Shown: positions 8,231-16,494 of the stretch, piece after piece
How positions within the stretch are numbered: position 1 is the first letter of the stretch
How the letters are laid out: each line of letters starts with the position of its first letter
Assembly (NCBI RefSeq): GCF_030407765.1
Contig: NZ_JASDCU010000015.1
Span: 1-64,000, forward strand
DNA: 64,000 nucleotides
Direction of reading: 5' to 3'
Origin: Microbacterium sp. APC 3901
Lineage (GTDB): Bacteria > Actinomycetota > Actinomycetes > Actinomycetales > Microbacteriaceae
The notes under the pieces: model-generated
Told to the model about the DNA's origin: nothing
Databases searched by the model: none
Seen by the model: only the letters and a program-made list of their open reading frames with translations
Position numbers and translations under genes: made by a program

Positions 8231-9514
8231 ATGCAGCTTCTCTCGTCGCGCACGTTCCGCGCAGCAGCGGCCGGCGTCGCCGCGCTCGGACTCTTCCTCA
8301 CCGGCTGCACCGCCGAGCCGGAGTTCAGCTACGAACCGCCGTCTCAGGTCGAAGGCGCACTGCCCGCCGACACCGTCGCCGCCATGGAAGCGGCCGTCGA
8401 CAATGCGCTCGCCGCCTCAGGGGCGTCGGGTGCCGTCGTCGGCGTGTGGGCTCCCTGGAGCGGCAGCTGGGTCGTCGGGCGAGGCACGCAGGGCCCCGGT
8501 TCCGATGAGGAGATCAGCACGGACATGGCCTTCCGCGTCGCGGACATGACGCGGCTCATGACGTGCGATGTGCTCTACGGCCTCGTCGATCAGGGCGTGG
8601 TCGACCTCGACGACTCCGTGAGCGACTACGTCTCGGGCGTCGCCGACATGACGGACACCACGCTTCTCGACCTGTGCAACAGCACCAGCGGAGCCGGCTC
8701 GTCCGAGGCGACCGCTCGGACCGCATGGTTCACCACTCCCGAGCGCGTCTGGGCGCCGCTCGAGCTCGCCGCCTACGGCCTCGGCGCCCCGCGCGCCACG
8801 CCGAAGACGACCTACACCAACTCCGACGCCGGCTACCTGCTGCTGGGACTCGCCCTCGAGCGGGCATCGGGCCTGACGGCATCCGAGCTGATCTCCGAGT
8901 ACGTGAGCCAGCCGCTCGGCCTCTCTGAGACGCGGCTGCCCTCGCCGGCCGCAGCCGCGCCCTCGACGGGTCCGGTCATGAACGGGTACTACCTGACGCC
9001 TATCGAAGGCGGGTACGACTGTGCGGCCCCGACCGACATCACCACGCTGTCGTCGAGCACCGGGTACACCGACTCTGGCGTCGTGTCGACGATCGAGGAC
9101 CTCGGTCGGTACACCCAGGCCGAGGCCGCACAGAAGCTGCGGACGAAGGATGAGCCGAACCGCTTCGCAGCCCCGCTGCCGCAGAGCCCCGAGGCGCCCT
9201 CGTGGTTCCAGGCCACCGGCGGAGCGCTGCTCGTCGGCTCGATGGTCGGACAGTCGGGATGGACGCCCGGATATCAGACGTCCGCGTTCTCCGATCCGGA
9301 GTCCGGATTCACGGTCGCCGTCTCGTTGAACGACTCGACGACCGGCGGAACGACCGCGATGTACCTGGCATGGGAGCTCGCCGCGATCGCATCGAAGGCT
9401 CCGGCAGCCGCAGGAGAGACGGCGCCGGAATTCGGGCTCCCGTTCACGGCCGAGCAGTACCACCAGGAGATCACGGCCTCGGCGATCCCCTGCGTCGCGC
9501 CTCCCGCCGGCTGA
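8231..9514 (+). CDS. serine-hydrolase/beta-lactamase-fold lipoprotein lacking SxxK
   Basis: A 427-residue lipoprotein: a signal peptide ends in the lipobox LTGC with Cys26. The remainder aligns by motif with the class C beta-lactamase/D-alanyl-D-alanine carboxypeptidase family: FRVADMTR at residues 101-108, the QGVVDLDDSVSDYV segment, the YTN second motif, and GWTPGY near the C-terminus. At the position of the usual SVTK it has DMTR (D105, R108), so both catalytic serine and lysine are missing, and the usual HxG motif reads QSG. It is probably a non-catalytic cell-surface binding protein derived from the family, unless another serine serves. Expressed alone; CorA follows 50 bp later. Confidence 0.85.
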   Translation: MQLLSSRTFRAAAAGVAALGLFLTGCTAEPEFSYEPPSQVEGALPADTVAAMEAAVDNALAASGASGAVVGVWAPWSGSWVVGRGTQGPGSDEEISTDMAFRVADMTRLMTCDVLYGLVDQGVVDLDDSVSDYVSGVADMTDTTLLDLCNSTSGAGSSEATARTAWFTTPERVWAPLELAAYGLGAPRATPKTTYTNSDAGYLLLGLALERASGLTASELISEYVSQPLGLSETRLPSPAAAAPSTGPVMNGYYLTPIEGGYDCAAPTDITTLSSSTGYTDSGVVSTIEDLGRYTQAEAAQKLRTKDEPNRFAAPLPQSPEAPSWFQATGGALLVGSMVGQSGWTPGYQTSAFSDPESGFTVAVSLNDSTTGGTTAMYLAWELAAIASKAPAAAGETAPEFGLPFTAEQYHQEITASAIPCVAPPAG

Positions 9515-9564
9515 CCTCGGACGCGGACGACGGGTCCGCGGCTCGACCTATCGAGGGAGCGCCG

Positions 9565-10581
9565 ATGGCGATCATCGACAACGCGATCTATGTCGACGGC
9601 ATCCGCACCGAGAATCCGCGGAGCCTCAGCGAGACGTTCGAGGTGCTGCGCGAGCGCGGTGGAATGAGCTGGATCGGCCTGTATCGTCCGAGTGAGGCCG
9701 AGATCCGCGAGGTCGCCGACGAGTTCGGCATCCACGCGCTCGTCGTCGAGGATGCCCTCTCCGGTCACCAGCGCTCGAAGCTCGAGCGCTATGGCGAGGT
9801 GCTGTTCATGGTGCTGCGCTCGGCCCGGTATCTGGATGCTGCGGAAGAGGTCGAGTTCGGTGAGATCCACGTGCTCGTGGGTCCGGATTTCGTGGTGACG
9901 ATCCGTCACGCGGAGTCGCCCGACCTCGGACGTGTCCGGCGCCGCCTCGAAGACGACCCGGCACTCCTGAAACTCGGCCCCGAGGCCGTGCTCTACGCGA
10001 TCCTCGACGAGGTCGTCGACGAGTACGCACCCGTGCTCGCCGGGCTCGAGAACGACATCGACGAGATCGAGAGCCAGCTCTTCGAAGAGGGAGCCGACGC
10101 GACGCAGCGCATCTACGAGCTGGGCCGAGAGGTGATCGACTTCCAACGCGCAGTGCAGCCTCTGGCCGGAATGCTCGACGCTCTGCTGCGCGGGTCTGCG
10201 AAGTACGAGGTCGATGAGGAGCTGCAGCGGTATCTGCGAGACGTGCTCGACCATACGCTGCGCGTGTCGGAGCGGGCGAACACCTTCCGCACCGTGCTCG
10301 ACAACGCCCTGACCGTCGAGTCGACGATCGTCGCGCGGCGGCAGAACGAGGAGATGCGGCGGATGACCGAGCTGAGCATCCGCCAGAACGACGAGGTGAA
10401 GAAGATCTCGGGCTGGGCGGCGATCCTGTTCGCCCCGACCCTCGTGGGCACGGTCTACGGCATGAACTTCGACCACATGCCCGAGCTGCACTGGGCGCTC
10501 GGCTACCCCATGGCGGTCGCTCTCATGGTGGGGATGGGTTTCGGGCTGTACTGGGCGTTCAAGCGCAAGGGCTGGCTGTAG
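9565..10581 (+). CDS. corA: CorA family magnesium/cobalt channel
   Basis: A 338-residue protein, typical CorA length. There is a large N-terminal cytoplasmic alpha/beta domain, then a long helix, then two C-terminal transmembrane helices. The selectivity signature YGMNF stands at about residue 299 at the end of the first membrane helix, followed by the extracellular loop (DHMPE) and a second helix ending in basic residues. It forms pentameric channels that admit Mg2+ and other divalent ions. The ATG at 9565 has GAGGGA upstream. No metal riboswitch is visible in the 50-bp leader. Confidence 0.95.
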   Translation: MAIIDNAIYVDGIRTENPRSLSETFEVLRERGGMSWIGLYRPSEAEIREVADEFGIHALVVEDALSGHQRSKLERYGEVLFMVLRSARYLDAAEEVEFGEIHVLVGPDFVVTIRHAESPDLGRVRRRLEDDPALLKLGPEAVLYAILDEVVDEYAPVLAGLENDIDEIESQLFEEGADATQRIYELGREVIDFQRAVQPLAGMLDALLRGSAKYEVDEELQRYLRDVLDHTLRVSERANTFRTVLDNALTVESTIVARRQNEEMRRMTELSIRQNDEVKKISGWAAILFAPTLVGTVYGMNFDHMPELHWALGYPMAVALMVGMGFGLYWAFKRKGWL

Positions 10582-10617
10582 CCGCGCGCGTCTGACGCCA
10601 CTGCTACCCCCGGTCGC

Positions 10618-10815
10618 TCACCGCTGGGGTTGGTCGTCGGTCTCGGCCCCGGGCCCGGGGCCCGGGCGCACCGCAGCATCGGGGGCGATGTCGATGCGGG
10701 TGTTGCCGTCGTGCTCGGAGACCTCGATGCGGGGTGCGGCGTCGGCTTCGGTCGCGTCCGGTGCCGCGGTCAGCTGATCGTGGCGCTTCTCTTCGCTGGT
10801 CATGTCGGAGCTCAT
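10618..10815 (-). CDS. small acidic protein of unknown function
   Basis: A 65-residue, mostly charged frame from an ATG at 10815 (another ATG five codons in has a better-spaced GGA). Its core IEVSEHDGNTRIDIAPDA looks like a real beta-rich peptide, not shadow composition, and the C-terminus is Pro/Gly-rich. It has no membrane segment or known motif. It is the only candidate in the gap between corA and the MIP channel (10582-11024). The rest of that gap is unremarkable. Confidence 0.45.
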   Translation of the reverse strand: MSSDMTSEEKRHDQLTAAPDATEADAAPRIEVSEHDGNTRIDIAPDAAVRPGPGPGAETDDQPQR

Positions 10816-11024
10816 CCACGAAACCTATGGAGTCGGTGCGCGCACGGCGACGGGGTTGACATCCCGCGTCATATCGATATCCGCTCCTCGGGCGTCCGCG
10901 CGGTGAGCAGGTGGTCCTGGTCGTCATCGCTAGATTCGGCGCGTCACCATCCGACGGTGGGTCGGCCGGAGCGCCAGCCGGACGCCGTTGTCCTTCCTTC
11001 ACTTCTCAGAAAAGAGCGGTTCTC

Positions 11025-11669
11025 ATGTCCGGCACCCCACGCAAGGCACTCGCCGAAGCGATCGCCACGTTCCTCTTCGTCCTCACGATCATCGCGGCGA
11101 TCAACAGCGAGAGCCCGCTGACCCCGCTCGCGATCGGCTTCACCCTCGCCGTGCTCGTCTTCTCCACCGGCCACATCTCGGGTGCTCACCTCAACCCGGC
11201 GGTCTCCGTCGGCGTCTTCCTCCGTGGCGGCCTCAGCGTCGTCGACTTCATCTCCTATCTCGTGGCGCAGTTCGTCGGTGGCGCGCTCGCCGCGCTGGTC
11301 AGTTTCGCCGTGTGGCCCGCCGGTGGCGAGGCCCTGGTCGTCGAGGTGGGACCAGCCTTCTTCGTCGAGGCGCTGTTCACGCTGATCCTCGTCTGGGTCG
11401 TGCTCAACACCGCGACCTCGAAGGACACCGAGGGCAACTCGTTCTACGGCCTCGCGATCGGTGCGACGGTGTTCGTCGGCGCGGCGACCGTGGGCTCGAT
11501 CTCGGGCGGCGGCTTCAACCCTGCGGTGGCGCTGGGCCTTTCTGTCGGTGGCTACTTCGACTGGTCCTCCCTGTGGCTCTACATCGTCGCCCCCGCGGTC
11601 GGAGCGGTCATCGCGGCGCTGCTCTTCCGCCTGCTCAACGCCGATGACGCGAAGAAGATCGGGGCGTAA
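11025..11669 (+). CDS. MIP family aquaporin-like channel
   Basis: A 214-residue protein with six predicted membrane helices and both half-helix signatures: HLNPAVS (NPA at residues 57-59) and GFNPAVA (NPA at 165-167). In AqpZ and most aquaporins the second NPA is followed by Arg, which forms the aromatic/arginine filter; here it is Val. That suggests a wider or different pore selectivity (neutral solutes rather than strictly water). The ATG at 11025 follows AGAGCGG. No glycerol genes adjoin, so the physiological solute is unknown. Confidence 0.9.
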   Translation: MSGTPRKALAEAIATFLFVLTIIAAINSESPLTPLAIGFTLAVLVFSTGHISGAHLNPAVSVGVFLRGGLSVVDFISYLVAQFVGGALAALVSFAVWPAGGEALVVEVGPAFFVEALFTLILVWVVLNTATSKDTEGNSFYGLAIGATVFVGAATVGSISGGGFNPAVALGLSVGGYFDWSSLWLYIVAPAVGAVIAALLFRLLNADDAKKIGA

Positions 11670-11759
11670 ACCCCGTCATCGAATGCCGCGTCCGCCACTG
11701 TTCCGGAATCATCCGTCCGGGGGATGCCGGGGGGAGAAGGCTCGTCATAGCGTGGGTGC

Positions 11760-12431
11760 ATGCTGATCGTCGAAGAACTCCACATGCTGCTCCTCCGGCC
11801 TGATGGCCGCGTCGAGAGCGCGGTGAGCGTGAACCGCCTCTACGGCGAGGTCGCCGCCGTCATCGTCGACCTCGCTCTGCACGGACGCATCTCGGTGTCG
11901 GACGAGAAGAACCCCGTCATCGACATCGTGTCGACCGAGCCGACCGGCAACCCGATCCTCGACACGACTCTGCAGCGCCTCGTGCCGCTGCGCGGCAAAC
12001 GACTGCAGTCTCTCGTCGTGCGACCCAAGCTCGATCCGCTCGAAGTCGTGGTCGAGTCGCTCGTCGTGCAGGGCGTGCTCGTGCGCGGGGAGCGCGGATT
12101 CTTCGGATGGGGCTCGGCACGCACTCCCGAATCCGACTCGGCACCCGAGCAGATGCTGCGCTCCCGCCTCGCCGCCGTGCTGGCCGGAACCGCTGCTCCG
12201 ACGCAGGCCGATCTGGCGCTGCTGTCGATTCTGCAGAACCTGAACTCGGCGCACGCGATCCTGCGCGACGAATGCGGCGGAATGTCGGCGCGCGACCTCA
12301 AGAAGCGGATCGAAGAGCTGACGGCAGGGTCGCCGGCGGGGGATGCCGTCGCCAAGGCCGTCAACGACGCGATCGCCGCGGCGATGGTGGCCATCATGAC
12401 CCCGACCATCGTGGCGGCGACCATCACCTGA
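11760..12431 (+). CDS. GPP34 (GOLPH3-like) family protein
   Basis: A 223-residue protein with the GOLPH3/VPS74 (GPP34) fold by sequence: start MLIVEELHMLLL, an LYGEVAAVIVDLALHGRI segment, and a hydrophobic ATGM-like C-terminal helix. Eukaryotic members bind phosphoinositides on Golgi membranes; bacterial members are common in actinobacteria and have no settled role. It is probably a peripheral membrane protein. It stands alone between the MIP channel and a convergent DeoR gene. Confidence 0.85.
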   Translation: MLIVEELHMLLLRPDGRVESAVSVNRLYGEVAAVIVDLALHGRISVSDEKNPVIDIVSTEPTGNPILDTTLQRLVPLRGKRLQSLVVRPKLDPLEVVVESLVVQGVLVRGERGFFGWGSARTPESDSAPEQMLRSRLAAVLAGTAAPTQADLALLSILQNLNSAHAILRDECGGMSARDLKKRIEELTAGSPAGDAVAKAVNDAIAAAMVAIMTPTIVAATIT

Positions 12432-12447
12432 CCCCGCCTGACGTCGC

Positions 12448-13197
12448 TCAGCGCAGCACGGCCACGCGCTCTGCGAGCTCGTCGATCACGGGGTTCGCGT
12501 CGGTGGGGTCGACGACCACGCCGGCGACGGCCTCGAGGTCGAGCACGGGGTAGCGTGACGTCGCGCCGATCTTCTCTTCGCTGCCGAGCACGTAGGTCTG
12601 CGCGCAGCGGGCGGCGATCGCGCGTTTGGTGACGGCGTCGTCGAGGTGGCCGGTGGTCAGGCCGCGCACCGGGTCGATGCCGGTCGCGCCGAGGAAGAAG
12701 ACGTCGGCGTGGAGGTGCTGCACCGCTTCCATGGCGAGGGGGCCGCTCGCGACCATCGAGAAGCGAGCGAGCTCGCCGCCGATGATCACGATGCGCGCGT
12801 CGGAGTGCTCGGCGACCGTGAGGGCGATCGACGGGCTGGGTGTGATCACGGTCAGGTCGGCGCCGTGCGGCAGCATCCGGGCCATCGCGAGGGTCGTCGT
12901 GCCGGCGTCCAGCACGATCGTCGACGCGGGGGCGATCAGTTCGACGGCGCGGCGGGCGACGCGCTCCTTGCTCTCGGTCGCGAGCAGCGCCCGCTGGTCG
13001 ACGGGGCGGTCCGCCGGCGGAACCGGCAGAGCCCCACCGTAGACCCGCACCATCTCCCCGGCGTCGGCGAGCTCGCGGAGGTCGCGACGGATCGAGTCCT
13101 CTGAGACGCCCAGATCGGCGGCGACGTCCTTCGCCACGACGCGGCCGTCCCTGCGCAGGATCTCTCGCAGGTGGTCCTTGCGCTGTGCGCCCAGCAT
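12448..13197 (-). CDS. DeoR/GlpR family transcriptional regulator
   Basis: A 249-residue regulator. The N-terminal DeoR helix-turn-helix is at about residues 5-58 (RKDHLREIL, DLGVSEDSIRRDLREL), followed by the DeoRC sensor domain with VLDAGTTTLAMARML, IIGGEL and the KRAI segment that binds sugar phosphates or similar ligands. The ATG at 13197 starts the conserved domain. It is divergent from a DUF4406 gene, and three 10-bp phased direct repeats lie between the two starts, so it probably controls both. Effector unknown. Confidence 0.9.
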   Translation of the reverse strand: MLGAQRKDHLREILRRDGRVVAKDVAADLGVSEDSIRRDLRELADAGEMVRVYGGALPVPPADRPVDQRALLATESKERVARRAVELIAPASTIVLDAGTTTLAMARMLPHGADLTVITPSPSIALTVAEHSDARIVIIGGELARFSMVASGPLAMEAVQHLHADVFFLGATGIDPVRGLTTGHLDDAVTKRAIAARCAQTYVLGSEEKIGATSRYPVLDLEAVAGVVVDPTDANPVIDELAERVAVLR

Positions 13198-13215
13198 CCG
13201 ACTCTCCGAATCTTG

Positions 13216-13245
13216 TTCATTCACGAATTTGCACGTTCTTGCACG
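13216..13245 (+). promoter_or_regulatory. three 10-bp phased repeats, candidate DeoR operator
   Basis: TTCATTCACG, AATTTGCACG and TTCTTGCACG follow each other exactly every 10 bp, one helical turn, in the divergent spacer 13198-13266. Phased direct repeats are known for DeoR-family regulators. The array ends 21 bp before the DUF4406 start, so bound regulator should block that promoter. Confidence 0.6.
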
Positions 13246-13266
13246 GTTAACGTTACAGTCTTCTCC

Positions 13267-13638
13267 ATGACGACTCCACTCCTGATTCTGATCGCCGGCC
13301 CCTACCGCTCGGGCACCGGTGGCGACCCCGCGCTCATCGCCCGCAACCTCGAACGACTGGAAGAGGCCGCGGCGCCGATCCACCGCCTCGGTCACGTGCC
13401 GATGATCGGCGAATGGGTCGCCCTGCCCATCCTCCGGGGGATGGATGAGGCGGATGCCGCCGACGGCGACGTCATGTACGAGACCGCGCACCGACTGCTG
13501 CAGCACTGCGACGCGGTGCTGCGCCTGCCGGGCGACTCGGCGGGTGCCGACAAGGACGTCGAGATCGCCCTCGAGCGCGGCCTGCCCGTGTATCGGTCGA
13601 TCGAAGAGATCCCGGCGGTCTCGATCGCTGCGGCGTAG
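13267..13638 (+). CDS. DUF4406 protein (nucleoside 2-deoxyribosyltransferase-like)
   Basis: A 123-residue protein with a Rossmann-like nucleotide-binding start LILIAGPYRSG (residues 6-16), a central GDVMYETAHRLLQHCDAVLRLPG segment and a closing DVEIALERGLPVY. This is the DUF4406 pattern, related to nucleoside 2-deoxyribosyltransferases. A glutamate and an Asp/Ser near residues 86-95 are candidate active-site residues by family analogy. Its private DeoR regulator is divergent, which suggests induction by a sugar phosphate or nucleoside-derived compound. The reaction is not established. Confidence 0.75.
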   Translation: MTTPLLILIAGPYRSGTGGDPALIARNLERLEEAAAPIHRLGHVPMIGEWVALPILRGMDEADAADGDVMYETAHRLLQHCDAVLRLPGDSAGADKDVEIALERGLPVYRSIEEIPAVSIAAA

Positions 13639-13684
13639 GAGATCCACGTGGTCGGTGCGGCACGCGCACCGGACGCGCCGCGCG

Positions 13685-14587
13685 TCAGATCCTGAACCGC
13701 ACGCCGGCCATCTGCTCGGCGACGGCCCACAGCTCAGTCCCCACGTCGACCGAGCGCACCTGCGCGCTCGCGGCGACGCGTGTCGGTGCCCCGCGGAACT
13801 CCAGCAGGCCGCCGGGTCCCCAGTAGTCGCCGCCGGTGGCATCGGCGGCGACCGCCGCATGCACGACGGGCGCCGCGCCCGCATCCTTGCCCTGCACGAG
13901 CGGGCGGCTGAGTGAGGCGAGAGCGCGCGTCGCCGCCGACACCTCGGTCAGGCCGTCGCGGTGCGGGGTCAGCGGGTCGACCGCGTAGCCCGGGTGTGCA
14001 CACAGCGCGGACCGCGCTGAGCCCCTCCAACGCCGGTTCAGCTCGAACGTGAAGGCCATCAGCGCGGCCTTCGATCGGCCGTACTGCCGCAGCGACGGTC
14101 CGGTCCACGGCTGCGCGAGCGTGGCGGGGTCGATCTCGGCGAAGCGATGGGCGAGCGAACCCACCGCGACGACCCGGGCCTCGTCTGCGAGCACGTCGCC
14201 GAGCTGGGCGAGCAGGGCGAAGTGCCCGACGAAGTTCGTGCCGACCATCAGGTCGAGGCCATCCCCGGTGCGGTCGCCACGATCCGCCGCTTTCACTCCG
14301 GCGTTGCAGATCACGGCGTCGATGCGCTCGTCGACGGATGCCGCGGCCTCGGTGATGCTCGCGAGCGAACCGAGATCCATCGGGAGGATGCCGAGGTCGG
14401 CGCCGGGCGCGTGCGCGCGGATCGAGGATGCCGCGACCTCCGCCCGTTCGGTCGAACGGCATCCGAGCAGCACCCTGGCGCCATGCCCGGCGAGGATCTC
14501 GGCGCACCAGTAGCCGATGCCCGCGTTCGCGCCGGTGACGAGGATCGTGCGGCCGGCGAGATCGGGAAGCGCGAGCGAGAGGGACAT
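13685..14587 (-). CDS. SDR family NAD(P)-dependent oxidoreductase
   Basis: A 300-residue classical short-chain dehydrogenase. It has the cofactor motif TGANAGIG (about residues 18-25), CRSTER after the second strand (NADP preference plausible), NAGV (about 95), a serine at the GSLAHR position and the catalytic YGRSK (about 167-171). It resembles the retinol-dehydrogenase-like group used in many secondary roles. The ATG at 14587 is preferred over a TTG three codons upstream. The isochorismatase-like gene ends its frame 10 bp upstream on the same strand, so the two could be cotranscribed. Confidence 0.9.
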   Translation of the reverse strand: MSLSLALPDLAGRTILVTGANAGIGYWCAEILAGHGARVLLGCRSTERAEVAASSIRAHAPGADLGILPMDLGSLASITEAAASVDERIDAVICNAGVKAADRGDRTGDGLDLMVGTNFVGHFALLAQLGDVLADEARVVAVGSLAHRFAEIDPATLAQPWTGPSLRQYGRSKAALMAFTFELNRRWRGSARSALCAHPGYAVDPLTPHRDGLTEVSAATRALASLSRPLVQGKDAGAAPVVHAAVAADATGGDYWGPGGLLEFRGAPTRVAASAQVRSVDVGTELWAVAEQMAGVRFRI

Positions 14588-14597
14588 GCCCTCCAAC

Positions 14598-15173
14598 CTA
14601 GGCGGAGATTCCGACCCGATCGGCCGTGCGGATCACGGTCGCGAATCCGCGCGCGGCGAGGATGCTCTCGGTGCGCCGCATGATCTCGTCGCCCGAGACG
14701 GCCGCGAGCCGGTCGTTCGCCTCGATCGCCGAGGTCGTCGTGGCATCGGTCACGAACTCCACCGCGAAGCCCAGGTCGGACGCCATCCGAGCCGTCGTCT
14801 CACAGCACTGCTCGGTGCGGATGCCGCACACGATCACCCGCCCGACGCCGAGGCGCTGCAGCTGCTCTTCGAGGTCTGTCGACGTGAAGGCGTTGACTGT
14901 GGTCTTCGTCACGGCGATCTCGTCGCCCCGTGGATCGAGGTCGGAGATCACTCGGACGAAGCCGTTGACCGGGTCGAACACTCCGCCGCTGCCCGGCTCT
15001 GAATGCGTGACCCAGACGACATGATCGCCGACCTCGCGAGAGTGATCGACCAGCCGCGAGATGTTGCCGACGGCATCCGGGTTGGCGGTGGACGCCCACT
15101 CGTCCGGCCGCTGGCGGAAGGATTCCTGGGCGTCGATGACGAGCAGAGCGGTGGCGGGCGAGTCGCGGTTCAT
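14598..15173 (-). CDS. isochorismatase-like cysteine hydrolase
   Basis: A 191-residue protein with the three catalytic landmarks of the family: Asp in LLVIDAQESF (about residue 14), Lys in AVTKTTVNAF (about 90) and Cys in RTEQCCETTAR (about 122-123). Members hydrolyse isochorismate, nicotinamide or other amides and vinyl ethers, and the exact substrate cannot be read here. The ATG at 15173 starts directly before the conserved strand. Probably cotranscribed with the downstream SDR. It is divergent from the Asp23 operon across a 216-bp spacer in which I see no clear operator. Confidence 0.85.
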   Translation of the reverse strand: MNRDSPATALLVIDAQESFRQRPDEWASTANPDAVGNISRLVDHSREVGDHVVWVTHSEPGSGGVFDPVNGFVRVISDLDPRGDEIAVTKTTVNAFTSTDLEEQLQRLGVGRVIVCGIRTEQCCETTARMASDLGFAVEFVTDATTTSAIEANDRLAAVSGDEIMRRTESILAARGFATVIRTADRVGISA

Positions 15174-15389
15174 CCGATCATCTTCGCGGCCCAGGGCGGC
15201 GTCGGCCAGTCCGGGAGCGGCCAACGATCGCGCGATTCCCGCCGACGTCATCCTGCTCGTCTGATTCTCTGCGACGAGTTTGTGACGAATGCGCACCCCC
15301 GCACGTCCTATCTGTGAGCGACCGACACGCTCCCGGTGAGGCCGGAACGGTCTCGCAGCCGGCATCCGCTTTCAGGCAAAGGAATCGAC

Positions 15390-15914
15390 ATGGCAAACCA
15401 GGACCAGAACTCATCCACCAGCCCCGCCGAGAAGGAGCTGGCTCAGACTTCCGCAGCGCCGAAGCCGGCCGCATCCGCCTCGCGCGTCGACCGCAGCTCG
15501 AGCTTCTCGACCTCGCGGATCCCCGCCGACGCGGACGCCGCAGGCAAGACCACCATCGCCGACGGCGTGGTGGCCAAGGTCGCCGGCATCGCCGCCCGTG
15601 AGGTTCCCGGCGTGTACGCACTCGGCGGCGGTGGAGCGCGAGCCTTCGGCGCGATCCGTGACGCCGTCAACGCGACCGACCTCTCTCAGGGCGTCAAGGT
15701 CGAGGTCGGCGAGACGCAGGCCGCCGCAGACCTGACGATCGTCGTCGAGTACCCCGCCCCCATTCAGGAGGTCGCGGGCAACGTACGCGCCGCCGTCGCC
15801 GGTGCGATCAGCCGCCTCGTCGGTCTCGAGGTCGTCGAGGTCAACGTCGAGGTCAACGACGTGCACGTGCCCGGCGACGACAGCAACGAGAACGAGGAGT
15901 CGCGAGTCTCATGA
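15390..15914 (+). CDS. Asp23/Gls24 family envelope stress protein
   Basis: A 174-residue protein. The first 55 residues are Ser/Ala/Pro-rich and probably disordered; the Asp23 domain follows (TIADGVVAKVAGIAAREVPGV, GARAFGAI, then alternating Val strands VKVEVGETQAAADLTIVVEYP). Asp23 is a soluble protein that decorates the inner face of the membrane and affects alkaline and cell-wall stress responses in staphylococci. It is the first gene of a tightly packed run (overlaps of 1-4 bp) to about 17.7 kb that supplies the likely membrane anchors. RBS AAAGGAA is upstream of the ATG at 15390. Confidence 0.9.
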   Translation: MANQDQNSSTSPAEKELAQTSAAPKPAASASRVDRSSSFSTSRIPADADAAGKTTIADGVVAKVAGIAAREVPGVYALGGGGARAFGAIRDAVNATDLSQGVKVEVGETQAAADLTIVVEYPAPIQEVAGNVRAAVAGAISRLVGLEVVEVNVEVNDVHVPGDDSNENEESRVS

Positions 15915-16099
15915 CCCCCACCACCACCGGCGCCCTGATCGGGGCGCTCCTCGCCCTCGCAGCTCTGCTGTTCGGGTTCTGGGGATTCCTCCTCATGGCC
16001 CTGTTCGCAGGCATCGGAGCGATCATCGGCCGGATCGCCTCCGGCAAGCTCGACGTCCGCGGACTCGCAGACGCGTTCACGGGGCGGCGCACCTCCTGA
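15911..16099 (+). CDS. small two-helix membrane protein (DUF2273-like)
   Basis: A 62-residue protein with about 35 consecutive hydrophobic residues that form two short helices, then a basic tail (FTGRRTS). Its ATG overlaps the Asp23 stop by 4 bp. Small proteins of the DUF2273 type occupy this position in Asp23/AmaP operons of Gram-positive bacteria. The assignment rests on size, topology and context. Confidence 0.8.
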   Translation: MTPTTTGALIGALLALAALLFGFWGFLLMALFAGIGAIIGRIASGKLDVRGLADAFTGRRTS

Positions 16100-16494
16100 T
16101 GCGCATCGACCAGAACCTCGCCACCGGTGGCGGCTCCTCGCGAGCCGCCACCGGAGAGACCACCGTCCCTGGGCGCATCGACGTGAAAGAGCGCGTCTAC
16201 CGCACGGTCACCGAACAGGCGTCCGCAACCCTGATCGGTGTGCCACGCGGTGACGTGAAGGTCGATGTCGCCGAACACCCCGGAGGACTGGCGGTGCGCA
16301 TCGCGACGCCGCTTCCGGTCCCCGATCTCGACGACACCGTCGCGATCTCCCAGAGCGTCCCCGTACTCGATCGGGCCCGTCAGCTGCAGGAGCAGTTGCA
16401 GCAGCGTCTGACGGGAATCATCGGCCGGGACGTCACCCGAATCACCCTCACCATCACCGGTGCCACCATCCCAGAGAGGAGACGAGTGCGATGA
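16099..16494 (+). CDS. Asp23-like operon protein
   Basis: A 131-residue soluble protein whose ATG overlaps the previous stop by 1 bp. The middle (GRIDVKERVYRTVTEQASATLIGV, then VKVDVAEHPGGLAVRIATP) follows the Asp23/Gls24 pattern in a diverged form, and the C-terminus has QLQEQLQQRLTGIIGRDVTRITLTITG. It is probably a second Asp23-type subunit that assembles with the first. There is no membrane segment. Confidence 0.75.
   Translation: MRIDQNLATGGGSSRAATGETTVPGRIDVKERVYRTVTEQASATLIGVPRGDVKVDVAEHPGGLAVRIATPLPVPDLDDTVAISQSVPVLDRARQLQEQLQQRLTGIIGRDVTRITLTITGATIPERRRVR

Noticed and set aside
9515..9564. Magnesium riboswitch before corA
   Set aside because: The leader is only 50 bp, too short for a known Mg2+ riboswitch, and shows no suitable hairpins.
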